A stretch of DNA of 64,000 nt from Aquipseudomonas alcaligenes (GTDB lineage: Bacteria > Pseudomonadota > Gammaproteobacteria > Pseudomonadales > Pseudomonadaceae), in NCBI RefSeq assembly GCF_900156545.1, contig NZ_FTNW01000007.1, positions 62,001-126,000 on the forward strand, given 5' to 3'. The translations under genes were made by a program, and so were the position numbers. Shown one piece after another: positions 17,096 through 25,873 of the stretch (position 1 is its first letter; each line of letters starts with the position of its first letter). Under the pieces are notes generated by a model. The model ran no database searches. It was not told where the DNA came from and saw only the letters and a list, made by a program, of their open reading frames with translations.

Positions 17096-18397
17096 TTGTT
17101 CTTCGAGCGTCACGGCGGCGGTGAGCGGGCCATTCTCGTTCACCTGGAAGGCAGTAACCCCGAGGCGGCCGAAGATCCGCAGGAGTTCCAGGACCTGGCT
17201 CTGTCGGCCGGTGCGGACATGGTGGCGTTGGTCACCGTGTCGCGTCACATGCCGACCGCGAAATTTCTCATCGGTAGTGGCAAGGTCGAGGAGTTGCGCG
17301 ATCTGGTCAGGGAGTCCGAGGCCGAGCTGGTCATCTTCAATCACACCCTCACACCCAGCCAGGAACGCAACCTCGAGCGTGTCTTTGAGTGCCGCGTACT
17401 GGACCGTACCGGGCTGATCCTCGACATCTTTGCCCAGCGCGCCCGTACCCACGAGGGCAAGCTGCAGGTCGAGCTGGCCCAGCTGGATCACATGAGCACG
17501 CGCCTGGTGCGTGGCTGGACCCACCTGGAGCGGCAGAAGGGCGGTATCGGCCTGCGCGGCCCGGGTGAAACCCAGCTGGAAACCGACCGTCGTCTGCTGC
17601 GTGTGCGCATTCGCCAGATCAAGCAGAAACTGGAGAAGGTGCGTAGCCAGCGCGAGCAGGCTCGTCGCGGCCGTCGCCGTGCGGATATCCCCTCGGTGTC
17701 GCTGGTGGGTTACACCAACGCCGGCAAGTCCACGTTGTTCAATGCGCTGACCACTTCCGAGGTCTATGCGGCCGACCAGCTGTTCGCCACCCTCGACCCG
17801 ACCCTGCGTCGCCTCGAGCTGGATGATCTGGGGCCGGTGGTGCTGGCCGATACTGTGGGCTTCATCCGTCACCTGCCGCACAAGTTGGTCGAGGCGTTTC
17901 GCGCCACCCTGGAAGAATCGAGCAACTCCGACCTGCTGCTGCACGTGATCGACTCGCATGAGCCGGAACGTGACCAGCAGATCGAGCAGGTCATGGCGGT
18001 GCTGGGTGAGATCGGTGCCAACGAGCTGCCGATTCTCGAGGTGTACAACAAGATCGACCTGGTCGAGGGCGTCGAGCCGCAGATTCAGCGCGATGGCGAT
18101 GGCAAACCGGAGCGCGTATGGCTTTCCGCGCGCGACGGCAAAGGCCTCGAGCTGCTGCGTCAGGCGGTGGCCGAACTGCTCGGCGAGGATCTGTTCGTTG
18201 GCACGCTGCGCCTGCCGCAGCGCCTGGGGCGTTTGCGTGCGCAGTTCTTCGAGTTGAACGCGGTACAGAGCGAGTCGCACGACGAGGCGGGTGATACGCT
18301 GCTGGCCATCCGTCTGCCGCGCGCCGAGCTGAATCGCCTGGTCAGCCGCGAAGGGCTGAAGCCGCAGGATTTCCTCGAGCAACACACTTTGCAATAA
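17096..18397 (+). CDS. hflX: Ribosome-rescue GTPase HflX
   Basis: HflX binds the 50S subunit and splits stalled ribosomes. The 433-residue protein has an N-terminal HflX-specific domain (about 1-165), a coiled-coil linker (about 160-195, rich in Arg, Lys and Gln), and a GTPase domain with GYTNAGKSTL (G1) and DTVGFI (G3). The start codon is TTG at 17096; TAGGAG lies about eight nt upstream and there is no better in-frame ATG near the conserved N-terminus. The gene follows hfq by 12 bp and precedes hflK with a GC-rich hairpin between them. Confidence 0.95.
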   Translation: MFFERHGGGERAILVHLEGSNPEAAEDPQEFQDLALSAGADMVALVTVSRHMPTAKFLIGSGKVEELRDLVRESEAELVIFNHTLTPSQERNLERVFECRVLDRTGLILDIFAQRARTHEGKLQVELAQLDHMSTRLVRGWTHLERQKGGIGLRGPGETQLETDRRLLRVRIRQIKQKLEKVRSQREQARRGRRRADIPSVSLVGYTNAGKSTLFNALTTSEVYAADQLFATLDPTLRRLELDDLGPVVLADTVGFIRHLPHKLVEAFRATLEESSNSDLLLHVIDSHEPERDQQIEQVMAVLGEIGANELPILEVYNKIDLVEGVEPQIQRDGDGKPERVWLSARDGKGLELLRQAVAELLGEDLFVGTLRLPQRLGRLRAQFFELNAVQSESHDEAGDTLLAIRLPRAELNRLVSREGLKPQDFLEQHTLQ

Positions 18398-18404
18398 AGC
18401 CTGG

Positions 18405-18424
18405 GCCGTCGCTTTTGCGGCGGC
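18405..18424 (+). other. GC-rich hairpin between hflX and hflK
   Basis: Stem GCCGTCGC / GCGGCGGC with a TTTT loop (one G-U pair in RNA). It lies 8 nt after the hflX stop, with no U-run behind it, so it is more likely an mRNA-processing or stability structure than a full terminator. Confidence 0.4.
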
Positions 18425-18492
18425 TCGGGTGCTTCGGTAGCATGGGGCGGCGCGCCGCGGGCGCGTCTTCGCTTTATCAGATGGAGAGCGCT

Positions 18493-19644
18493 ATGGCTTG
18501 GAATGAGCCGGGTGGCAACTCGAACAATCAGGACCCCTGGGGTGGCCGCAAAGGCGGTGGACGCCAGGGGCCGCCGGACCTCGACGAGGCCTTCCGCAAG
18601 CTGCAGGAGAGTCTCAACGGCATCTTCGGCGGCGGCAAGAAACGCGATGGCGAAGGCCAGAGCGGTGGCTGGGGCATGCTCGGCATCGGTGCCGCTCTGC
18701 TCGGCGCGGTCTGGCTGTGGAATGCCGTGTACATCGTCGACGCTCAGGAGCAGGCGGTTGTTCTGCGCCTGGGTGAGTACAACCGGACTGTCGAACAGGG
18801 CCTGAATATCTACTTCCCGCCCTTCGAGAAGAAGTTCCAGGAAAACGTCACGCGCGAACGCTCCTTCACGCTGCAGGGGCAGATGCTCACCGAGGACGAG
18901 AACATCGTCGAGGTGCCGCTGACCGTGCAGTACAAGATCAGCAACCTGCAGTACTTCGTGCTCAACGTCGATGCGCCCGAGGTGAGCCTGCAGCACGCCA
19001 CCGAAAGCGCCCTGCGCCATGTCGCCGGTTCCACCTCCATGGATGAGGTGATTACCCTCGGCCGTGAGCAGATGGGTCAGGAAGTCAGCCAGCGCCTGCA
19101 GAAGTTCCTCAACGACTACGGCACCGGCATCACCGTCACCCAGGTCAACATCCAGCGCGCCACGGCTCCGGCCGAGGTCAAGGATGCCTTTGATGACGTG
19201 ATTCGTGCCCGTGAGGACGAGCAGCGCGAGAAGAACCAGGCCGAGACCTACGCCAATGGCGTGGTGCCCGAGGCTCGTGGTCAGGCTCAGCGTCTCATCG
19301 AGGAAGCCAACGGCTACCGCGACGAGGTAGTGGCGCGTGCTCAGGGGGAGGCCGATCGCTTCAGCAAGCTGCTGGCCGAGTACCGCAAGGCGCCCGAAGT
19401 GACGCGTCAGCGTCTGTATCTGGACACCATGCAGCAGGTCTACGGCAGCACCAGCAAGGTGCTGGTGACTGGCAAGGATGGGCAGAACAACCTGCTCTAC
19501 CTGCCGCTCGACAAGATGATCGACTCCCGCCCGACTGCGCCGGCCGGTGCCGCTGGCCAGGCGGGTGCGGCTTCGAGCGAGGGTGCGACGCGCATCATCA
19601 ACGACCTGCAGCAGCGTGAGCTGCGCACGAGGGAGAGCCGCTGA
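18493..19644 (+). CDS. hflK: FtsH modulator HflK
   Basis: HflK and HflC form a membrane complex of the SPFH/band-7 family that surrounds and controls the FtsH protease. The 383-residue protein has a Gly- and Asn-rich cytoplasmic N-terminus (1-75), one membrane helix (about 58-80, GMLGIGAALLGAVWLW), a band-7 domain (about 80-260) and a C-terminal coiled coil. The start is the ATG at 18493 (MAWNEPGG), with GGAG nine nt upstream; the frame is open upstream to 18415 without conserved sequence. Its stop overlaps the hflC start by one base. Confidence 0.96.
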   Translation: MAWNEPGGNSNNQDPWGGRKGGGRQGPPDLDEAFRKLQESLNGIFGGGKKRDGEGQSGGWGMLGIGAALLGAVWLWNAVYIVDAQEQAVVLRLGEYNRTVEQGLNIYFPPFEKKFQENVTRERSFTLQGQMLTEDENIVEVPLTVQYKISNLQYFVLNVDAPEVSLQHATESALRHVAGSTSMDEVITLGREQMGQEVSQRLQKFLNDYGTGITVTQVNIQRATAPAEVKDAFDDVIRAREDEQREKNQAETYANGVVPEARGQAQRLIEEANGYRDEVVARAQGEADRFSKLLAEYRKAPEVTRQRLYLDTMQQVYGSTSKVLVTGKDGQNNLLYLPLDKMIDSRPTAPAGAAGQAGAASSEGATRIINDLQQRELRTRESR

Positions 19645-20513
19645 TGAGCAATAAATCCCTGTTTGCCCTGATCGGGGGCGTGCTCCTCGCCATCGTGGCG
19701 TGGAACAGCATCTATATCGTCTACCAGACCGAGAAGGCCGTGCTGCTGCAGTTCGGTAAGATCCAGAATCCGGACGTCAAGCCGGGGCTGCACTTCAAGG
19801 TGCCGCTGATGAACCAGGTGCGCAAGTTCGACGGCCGCCTGCTGACCCTGGAATCGCCGATCCAGCGCATCCTGACCAAGGAAAAGAAGGCGGTGATGGT
19901 CGATGCCTATGCCAAATGGCGAGTGGCTGATGCCGAGCACTTCTATACCGCGACCTCGGGTATTCGCCAGATCGCCGATGACCGCCTGTCGCAGCGTCTG
20001 ATCACCGCACTGGCCAACCAGTTCGGTACCCGCACCCTGCATGAGGTGGTTTCCGGTGAGCGTGATCTGCTGATGGCGGACATCACCAAGTCGCTCAACG
20101 GCATGGCGCAGAAGGAGCTGGGTATCGAGGTGGTCGATGTGCGCGTCAAGGCCATCGACCTGCCGAAAGAGGTGTACCGCAGCGTGTTCGATCGCATGAG
20201 CTCGGAGCGTGAGCGCGAGGCCCGCGAGCATCGCGCCAAGGGCCGCGAGCTGGCCGAGGGTATTCGTGCCGATGCCGACCGGCAGAAGCGCGTGATCCTG
20301 GCCGATGCCTACCGTGAGGCGGAAGAGGTGCGTGGTGATGGTGACGCCAAGGCGGCTGCCATCTATGCCGCGGCCTACAACCAGGATGCCGAGTTCTACG
20401 CCTTCTACCGCAGCCTGGGCGCCTATCGCGAAAGCTTCTCGAGCAAGAGCGATGTGCTGGTGCTGGACCCAAGTAGCGATTTCTTCCGCTACCTGCAGCA
20501 GCCCAAGCCCTGA
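19644..20513 (+). CDS. hflC: FtsH modulator HflC
   Basis: HflC is the partner of HflK. The 289-residue protein has an N-terminal membrane helix (about 5-25), a band-7/SPFH domain (about 25-190) and a coiled-coil C-terminal half rich in Glu, Arg and Ala (about 190-260). TGATG joins it to hflK, so the two are translationally coupled, and GGGAGAG precedes the start. A 7-bp hairpin (CGTGGCC-GTTC-GGCCACG, 20529-20546) and then a strong terminator (20585-20609) follow. Confidence 0.96.
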   Translation: MSNKSLFALIGGVLLAIVAWNSIYIVYQTEKAVLLQFGKIQNPDVKPGLHFKVPLMNQVRKFDGRLLTLESPIQRILTKEKKAVMVDAYAKWRVADAEHFYTATSGIRQIADDRLSQRLITALANQFGTRTLHEVVSGERDLLMADITKSLNGMAQKELGIEVVDVRVKAIDLPKEVYRSVFDRMSSEREREAREHRAKGRELAEGIRADADRQKRVILADAYREAEEVRGDGDAKAAAIYAAAYNQDAEFYAFYRSLGAYRESFSSKSDVLVLDPSSDFFRYLQQPKP

Positions 20514-20584
20514 TCCGGTGTGCCCTGGCGTGGCCGTTCGGCCACGTCGGGGTGACCTCCGGGGAAAACGTGTTATCATGGGTC

Positions 20585-20609
20585 AGCCGGGAAAATGCCC
20601 GGCTTTTTT
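20585..20609 (+). terminator. Rho-independent terminator after hflC
   Basis: Stem AGCCGGG / CCCGGCT with loop AAAATG and a T6 run (20604-20609). It ends the long nnr-hflC chain. The next start codon (20625) comes only 15 nt later, so the following small gene must start transcription upstream of or within this structure, or rely on read-through. Confidence 0.8.
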
Positions 20610-20624
20610 GCGTCTGCGGGAATC

Positions 20625-20810
20625 ATGTGGCAGGAACTGGGCATCGCTTTTTGTCTAATGCTGGTGCTGGAAGGCATCCTGCCGTTCCTCTATCCGCGAC
20701 GTTGGCGCGGCGCAATCGCGCAACTGGTGCAGCTGCCGGATCGTCAGCTGCGCCTCATGGGGCTGGCCAGCATGCTGCTGGGGACTGCCCTCCTGTATCT
20801 GCTTCACTGA
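20625..20810 (+). CDS. Small membrane protein, DUF2065 family
   Basis: This 61-residue protein consists of two hydrophobic segments (about 3-21 and 40-60) joined by a basic loop (YPRRWRGAIAQ), and ends LLYLLH. It fits the DUF2065 (YjeT-like) family that is regularly found between hflC and hisZ or purA in gammaproteobacteria. The function is unknown. I chose the ATG at 20625 (MWQELG) over 20595, which lies inside the terminator hairpin. A short GGGA is the only SD-like element. The gene ends 34 bp before hisZ. Confidence 0.85.
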   Translation: MWQELGIAFCLMLVLEGILPFLYPRRWRGAIAQLVQLPDRQLRLMGLASMLLGTALLYLLH

Positions 20811-20844
20811 AGGCTGCCGCCCGTACCGAGAGGGGAATGGCGAA

Positions 20845-22032
20845 ATGGCAACGGTAGACCGCTGGCTCCTGCCAGATGGCATCGAAGAAGTACTGCCGCC
20901 GGAAGCGGCACTGATCGAGGCGGCACGCCGCCAGGTGCTGGATCTGTTCCAGCGTTGGGGTTACGAGTTCGTCGTCACCCCGCACATCGAATACCTCGAG
21001 TCCCTGCTCACCGGTGCCGGTCAGGACCTGGATCTGCGCACCTTCAAGGTGACCGATCCGCTGTCCGGGCGGCAGATGGGCTTCCGGGCCGACATCACCC
21101 CGCAGGTGGCGCGGATGGATGCGCACACTTTGCGTCGCGAAGGCCCGAGTCGCTTGTGCTATGCCGGCAGCGTGCTGCACGCCAAGCCGCGGGCACTCGC
21201 CACTTCGCGCAGCCCGATCCAGCTGGGTGCCGAGCTGTACGGCGACGCCAGCCCGGCCAGCGATGTCGAAGTCATTAGTCTGATGCTCGATACCCTGGCC
21301 CTGGCGCGCGTGCCGGATGTGCACATGGACCTCGGTCATGTCGGCATCTACCGCGGCCTGGCCCGCGCCGCCGGGCTGTCCGGTGAGGCTGAGCAGCAGT
21401 TGTTCGACGCCCTGCAGCGCAAGGCCATCGACGAGGTCGATGCGCTCACCGAGTCCCTGCAGCCGCACCTGGCCAGCATGCTGCGTGCACTGGTCGAGCT
21501 GTGTGGCGGCCGCGAAGTGCTGGACCTGGCCCAGGCCTGCCTGGTCGAGGCGCCGGACGAGGTGCATGCAGCACTGGATCAGCTGGTGGCGATCGCCGAC
21601 CAGCTGGAACTGCGTTATCCCGAACTGCCGCTGTATTTCGACCTTGGTGAACTGCGTGGCTACCACTACCACACCGGCGTGGTGTTCGCCGCGTTCGTGC
21701 CGGGTGTTGGCCAGTCCATCGCCCAGGGCGGTCGCTACGATGACGTCGGCGGCAACTTCGGCCGGGCGCGCCCGGCCACCGGTTTCTCCACTGACCTGAA
21801 GACCCTGGTGACCCTGGGTGACATGCAGGTCGAGGCGCAGGAAGCCGGCGTGTGGGCACCGGATCATCATGACCTGTACCTGTGGCAGGCCGTGCAGCGC
21901 CTGCGCAGCGAGGGCGTGCGCGTGGTCCAGGCTTTGCCCGGACAGGATGTTGGCGCGGCGCGCGAGGCGGGTTGTGATCGCCAGCTGCAGCTGCGCGATG
22001 GACGTTGGCAAGTGGCGCCGCTGGCGTCCTGA
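20845..22032 (+). CDS. hisZ: ATP phosphoribosyltransferase regulatory subunit
   Basis: HisZ is a histidyl-tRNA-synthetase paralogue that activates the short form of HisG in the first step of histidine synthesis. The 395-residue protein keeps the class II core (motif 2 region FRADITPQVARMDAH) and LRGYHYHTG, but lacks the C-terminal anticodon-binding domain, which distinguishes it from HisS. AGAGGGGA precedes the ATG at 20845. purA follows after 54 bp. The presence of hisZ implies a short-form hisG elsewhere in the genome. Confidence 0.95.
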   Translation: MATVDRWLLPDGIEEVLPPEAALIEAARRQVLDLFQRWGYEFVVTPHIEYLESLLTGAGQDLDLRTFKVTDPLSGRQMGFRADITPQVARMDAHTLRREGPSRLCYAGSVLHAKPRALATSRSPIQLGAELYGDASPASDVEVISLMLDTLALARVPDVHMDLGHVGIYRGLARAAGLSGEAEQQLFDALQRKAIDEVDALTESLQPHLASMLRALVELCGGREVLDLAQACLVEAPDEVHAALDQLVAIADQLELRYPELPLYFDLGELRGYHYHTGVVFAAFVPGVGQSIAQGGRYDDVGGNFGRARPATGFSTDLKTLVTLGDMQVEAQEAGVWAPDHHDLYLWQAVQRLRSEGVRVVQALPGQDVGAAREAGCDRQLQLRDGRWQVAPLAS

Positions 22033-22086
22033 CGAGTTTTCCGCCGGCCGTGACCGGCATCGAGCTTCCGAAAGAGGACAAGTGTT

Positions 22087-23382
22087 ATGGGTAAGAATGT
22101 CGTGGTCCTGGGCACCCAGTGGGGTGATGAGGGCAAGGGCAAGATCGTCGATCTGCTGACCGAGCAGGCCGCCGCCGTGGTGCGCTATCAGGGCGGCCAC
22201 AACGCTGGCCACACCCTGGTCATCGACGGTGAGAAGACCGTGCTGCACCTGATCCCGTCCGGCATCCTGCGCGAAGGCGTACGCTGCCTGATCGGCAACG
22301 GTGTGGTGGTCGCCCCCGACGCCCTGATGCGCGAGATCACCAAGCTGGAAGAGAAGGGTGTACCGGTGCGCGAGCGCCTGCGCATCAGCCCGTCCTGCCC
22401 GCTGATCCTGTCCTACCACGTGGCCCTCGACCAGGCTCGCGAGAAGGCCCGCGGTGATGCCAAGATCGGCACCACCGGTCGCGGCATCGGCCCGGCCTAC
22501 GAAGACAAGGTGGCGCGTCGCGGCCTGCGCGTTGGCGACCTGTTCCACCGCGAGCGCTTCGCCTCCAAACTGGGCGAGCTGCTCGACTACCACAACTTCG
22601 TGCTGGTCAATTACTACAAGGAGCCGGCCATCGACTTCCAGGCCACCCTGGACGAGTGCATGGCCTATGCCGAACAGCTGCGCCCGATGATGACCGACGT
22701 CACCGCCGAGCTGCACGAGCTGCGCCGCGCCGACAAGGACATTATGTTCGAAGGTGCCCAGGGCTCGCTGCTGGACATCGACCACGGCACCTACCCGTAC
22801 GTCACCAGCTCCAACACCACCGCTGGCGGCACCGCCACCGGTTCCGGTTTCGGCCCGCTGTACCTGGATTACATCCTCGGCATCACCAAGGCCTACACCA
22901 CCCGCGTCGGCTCCGGTCCGTTCCCCACCGAGCTGTTCGACGAGACTGGCGCCTACCTGGCCAAGAAAGGCCACGAGTTCGGCTCCACCACCGGTCGTGC
23001 CCGTCGCTGCGGCTGGTTCGATGCCGTGATCCTGCGCCGTGCCATCGAGATCAACAGCATCTCCGGCCTGTGCCTGACCAAGCTGGACGTGCTCGACGGC
23101 CTGGAGACCATCCGCATCTGCACCGGCTACAAGGACGCCCAGGGCAACCTGCTGGTCGACGCACCGACCGACGCCGACAGCTACATCGGCCTGCAGCCGG
23201 TGTACGAGGAGATGCCGGGCTGGAGCGACTCCACCGTGGGAGCCAAGAGCCTGGAAGAGCTGCCGGCAGCGGCTCGTGCCTACATCAAGCGCGTGGAAGA
23301 GCTGGTCGGTGCACCGATTGACATCATCTCTACCGGCCCGGATCGCAACGAGACCATCGTCCTGCGTCATCCGTTCGCCTGA
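22087..23382 (+). CDS. purA: Adenylosuccinate synthetase
   Basis: PurA joins IMP and aspartate using GTP in the first step to AMP. The 431-residue protein shows the N-terminal GDEGKGKIVD and GHNAGHT motifs with catalytic Asp and His, TTGRGIGP, GSTTGRARRCGW and the C-terminal SVGPDR-like STGPDRNET guanine-binding segment. AGAGGACA lies upstream of the ATG. A strong terminator follows. In P. aeruginosa purA is followed by the rnr region (recalled); here a purine-catabolism island begins instead. Confidence 0.97.
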   Translation: MGKNVVVLGTQWGDEGKGKIVDLLTEQAAAVVRYQGGHNAGHTLVIDGEKTVLHLIPSGILREGVRCLIGNGVVVAPDALMREITKLEEKGVPVRERLRISPSCPLILSYHVALDQAREKARGDAKIGTTGRGIGPAYEDKVARRGLRVGDLFHRERFASKLGELLDYHNFVLVNYYKEPAIDFQATLDECMAYAEQLRPMMTDVTAELHELRRADKDIMFEGAQGSLLDIDHGTYPYVTSSNTTAGGTATGSGFGPLYLDYILGITKAYTTRVGSGPFPTELFDETGAYLAKKGHEFGSTTGRARRCGWFDAVILRRAIEINSISGLCLTKLDVLDGLETIRICTGYKDAQGNLLVDAPTDADSYIGLQPVYEEMPGWSDSTVGAKSLEELPAAARAYIKRVEELVGAPIDIISTGPDRNETIVLRHPFA

Positions 23383-23390
23383 TCCATCGT

Positions 23391-23425
23391 CACAAAAAAG
23401 GCCGCCTGGAGCGGCCTTTTTTGTG
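23391..23425. terminator. Strong terminator after purA
   Basis: A 15-bp perfect stem, CACAAAAAAGGCCGC / GCGGCCTTTTTTGTG, with loop CTGGA. The A6 and T6 tracts inside the stem give U-runs on both strands, so it can act in both directions. Confidence 0.9.
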
Positions 23426-23781
23426 GGCGATTCATATTCCAAACACTCGCGGGCCTCTCGCCTCAAGGTGTTCCTAGAGGCTTTTTCGTGCTTCGTCCCC
23501 ACCTTGGGTCTGAATGCTCGTACTCGGATGTCTGCTCGACGAGGCGGCGAGTGGCGGCGAAGACCTTGAGCCGCTGCCTGGCTGCTTCCTGCACCGCCTG
23601 ACCCTTTATGGGCTTGGCGGTGACTTGCGTTTCCTCGCTTGCCGCTGCGCGCCGGACATCCTCACGCCTGATCGGTTTCCGACGGTTCGGCGGAGCGGGC
23701 TGGCCTGGTGAGCATGCTGAAGGGCCATCGGATACCGAAGGCCCTGGATGCGCCCGGCGCGATTGCCGGGACTAGGGGCGG
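23426..23781. other. 356-bp spacer without a convincing gene
   Basis: No open frame here has a credible start, codon use or recognisable product. Two structures are visible. The first is GCCTCT (23453-23458) paired with AGAGGC (23476-23481) followed by T5, a second terminator-like element. The second is a hairpin at 23721-23745, AGGGCC-a-TCGG-ata-CCGA-a-GGCCCT, placed to end the porin transcript on the minus strand but with no U-run. Confidence 0.5.
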
Positions 23782-24573
23782 TCAGAAATGCGCCTTGAGC
23801 AGCAGGCTGATGGCGCTCTGGTCCGTACCGCCGAGGATTTCCGAGCCCAGGAAGCTCTCGTCTTCGATGCCGTACTTGTCGCTCCAGTAGTCGTACTCGA
23901 CGCCGACGTAGAACTTCTCGCCCCAACCCATGGCCTTGGCCAGGTCGTACTTGATCTGCGGGTTGAAGTGGAAGTTGGCGTGGTAGCTATCGTCGTTGTC
24001 GACCACCCAGTCGATGAAGCCATCGATCACCAGGTTCGAGTTTCCGACCGGAATGGTGTAGCTCCATACCGGGGTGATCTGCCAGACGTTGTCGCCGTCG
24101 CGCTTGCCATCCGTGGTGCGCAGGTAGGTGTTGAGCTGGAAGTAGTCGAAGCCGGGAATGTCCAGGTCGATGGCGGGGCCGATCAGATAGGACTCGACGT
24201 CGTCCTCGCCGAACTCGTAGGTGGTGGCCAGCAGCACGTCCTTGATCGGACCGAAGGAAAAGTCTGCGCCAGTGATCTTTCCAAGCGAGAAGCGTGGGCT
24301 GAATTCACCGTAGAAAGTGTGGCCGTCGCCGGCGCCGTTGGTGGCCTCGGTGTTGTACTTGATGCCATCGACGAACATGAACAGGTCGCCGAAGCTCCAG
24401 CCGCTGGCGTGTTCGAAGGTGACGGTCTGCTGCTTGGGCGGGTCGACCTTGAAGTCGATGCCGTTGAGGTAGCTGAGGCTGTTGTCCTGCCATAGCAGGA
24501 GGTCGCCGGCCTGGCTCTGGTGGGCGGTAAACAGGCTGCCGAGCAGCAGCAGCGAGGTGGTGGTGCGCTTCAT
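23782..24573 (-). CDS. Nucleoside-specific outer-membrane porin, Tsx type
   Basis: The protein begins with a signal peptide (basic MKRTT, hydrophobic core, then AHQSQA before GDLLLW) and continues as alternating short beta-strand-like segments rich in aromatic residues, ending in Phe (LLLKAHF), as outer-membrane beta-barrels do. Size and the FGDLFMFVD motif fit the Tsx-like nucleoside channel family. Start: two ATGs lie six bases apart; TAGGAG stands too close to the one at 24579 and at seven nt from the one at 24573, so I chose the latter (263 residues). Two operator-like palindromes lie upstream. It probably admits nucleosides or bases for the catabolic island. Confidence 0.88.
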   Translation of the reverse strand: MKRTTTSLLLLGSLFTAHQSQAGDLLLWQDNSLSYLNGIDFKVDPPKQQTVTFEHASGWSFGDLFMFVDGIKYNTEATNGAGDGHTFYGEFSPRFSLGKITGADFSFGPIKDVLLATTYEFGEDDVESYLIGPAIDLDIPGFDYFQLNTYLRTTDGKRDGDNVWQITPVWSYTIPVGNSNLVIDGFIDWVVDNDDSYHANFHFNPQIKYDLAKAMGWGEKFYVGVEYDYWSDKYGIEDESFLGSEILGGTDQSAISLLLKAHF

Positions 24574-24610
24574 GAACATGCTCCTAAGGGTCTGGTCGGT
24601 TTCTCTGAAC

Positions 24611-24626
24611 CTGTCTTTTTGGTCAG
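24611..24626. promoter_or_regulatory. RutR-type operator candidate 1 upstream of the Tsx-type porin
   Basis: CTGTCTTTTTGGTCAG, an inverted repeat with half-sites CTGTC and GTCAG and a 6-bp centre, 38 nt before the porin start. By my count it matches 9 of 14 fixed bases of the E. coli RutR consensus TTGACCANNTGGTCAA. It is among the weaker members of the set. Confidence 0.5.
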
Positions 24627-24658
24627 CCTTTCGCTCTGAGCAAGAATGGCGCCAATTC

Positions 24659-24674
24659 CTGTCAAAATGGACAG
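24659..24674. promoter_or_regulatory. RutR-type operator candidate 2 upstream of the Tsx-type porin
   Basis: CTGTCAAAATGGACAG, half-sites CTGTC / GACAG, a perfect palindrome of the arms. It is centred 48 bp from candidate 1. It has 9 of 14 matches to the RutR consensus. Confidence 0.5.
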
Positions 24675-24819
24675 AAAATATCGGTTGGTGTGGGTTTCTC
24701 TCGGATTTACGCGCTTATCGTGTCGACTTCTGTCCTGGAGGGCCGGCAGCCGGTCCGGTGGAGGCTTGTGCATGCCACAGGATGGCGCAGCGGGTCGGTC
24801 CCGTGCGGCTTGCCGGTGC

Positions 24820-25770
24820 CTAGCGCACCAGTCTTGCTTCGAGGCTGTTGCTGGCCAGACGGGCGGCTTGCTCGCGGGTCATGCCCAGGTCGCGCTCCAG
24901 GGCGGCGAAGTTCTCGCCGACATAGCCGCCGAAGTAGGCCGGGTCGTCCGAGTTCACCGTCACCTTCACGCCACGTTCGAGCATGGTCAGGATGTTGTGC
25001 TGGCGCATGTGGTCGAACACGCAGAGCTTGATGTTGGACAGCGGGCAGACGGTCAGCGGGATCTGCTCGTCGATGATGCGCTGCATCAGGCGCTCGTCCT
25101 CAAGGGCGCGTACACCATGGTCGATGCGCTCGATTTTGAGCAGGTCCAGCGCCTCCCAGATGTACTCGGGCGGGCCTTCCTCGCCGGCATGGGCGACGGT
25201 CAGCAGTCCCTCGCTGCGGGCCTTGGCGAATACGCGCTCGAACAGGCGCGGCGGAAAGCCCATCTCCGAGCTGTCCAGGCCGACGGCGACGAAGGCGTCG
25301 CGGAACGGCATGGCCTGTTCCAGGGTCTTGAAGGCTGCTTCCTCGGGCAGGTGACGGAGGAAGCTGAGAATCAGGCCATGGCTGATGCCGAGCTGCTTCT
25401 CGCCATCGACCAGCGCCTGCTGGATGCCGCGCAGCACCACCTCGAAGGGAATGCCGCGGTCGGTATGGGTCTGCGGGTCGAAGAACGGCTCGGTGTGGAT
25501 GACGCCCTGTTCCCGGCACTTGAGCAGGTAGGCCCAGGTCAGGTCGTAGAAGTCCTGCTCGGTGCGCAGGACATTGGCGCCCTGGTAGTAGAGGTCGAGG
25601 AATTCCTGCAGGTTGTTGAAGGCATAGGCGCTGCGCAGGGCCTCCACATCGGCCCAGGGCAGGGCGATGCGATTGCGCTCGGCCAGCGCGAACAGCAGTT
25701 CCGGCTCCAGCGAGCCTTCCAGGTGCAGGTGCAGCTCGGCCTTGGGCAGGGCGGTGATCCAGTCGGTCAT
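24820..25770 (-). CDS. Adenine deaminase (adenosine deaminase family, Pa0148 type)
   Basis: The family deaminates adenosine or adenine through a metal-dependent amidohydrolase fold. Metal and catalytic residues are visible: HLHLEG near residues 13-18, HAGEEGPPEYIWEAL, IDHG and NSDDPAYFGG. The sequence, 316 residues, closely resembles P. aeruginosa Pa0148, shown by others to act on adenine rather than adenosine, so adenine to hypoxanthine is the likely reaction; databases may still call it adenosine deaminase (add). I chose the ATG at 25770 (MTDWITAL). It follows the 2OG oxygenase gene by 103 bp, the same pairing as PA0147-PA0148, and feeds XdhAB. Confidence 0.9.
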   Translation of the reverse strand: MTDWITALPKAELHLHLEGSLEPELLFALAERNRIALPWADVEALRSAYAFNNLQEFLDLYYQGANVLRTEQDFYDLTWAYLLKCREQGVIHTEPFFDPQTHTDRGIPFEVVLRGIQQALVDGEKQLGISHGLILSFLRHLPEEAAFKTLEQAMPFRDAFVAVGLDSSEMGFPPRLFERVFAKARSEGLLTVAHAGEEGPPEYIWEALDLLKIERIDHGVRALEDERLMQRIIDEQIPLTVCPLSNIKLCVFDHMRQHNILTMLERGVKVTVNSDDPAYFGGYVGENFAALERDLGMTREQAARLASNSLEARLVR

Positions 25771-25873
25771 GGGGGTATCTCGTGATGGGCTGGCATGTAT
25801 GGCGGGAGCGGTTTCACCTGGGGGCACCGGGCCGTACCGGACACTCCTGCGGCACGGCCGGGTGCGGGGCCCG

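Noticed and set aside
23453..23486. tRNA gene remnant after purA
   Set aside because: Only a stem with T-run is visible; no acceptor stem, T-loop GTTCRA or CCA end can be fitted, so it is reported only as terminator-like.
20755..23502. 915-residue open frame on the minus strand
   Set aside because: Antisense to hisZ and purA across their spacer and the terminator; no recognisable domain.
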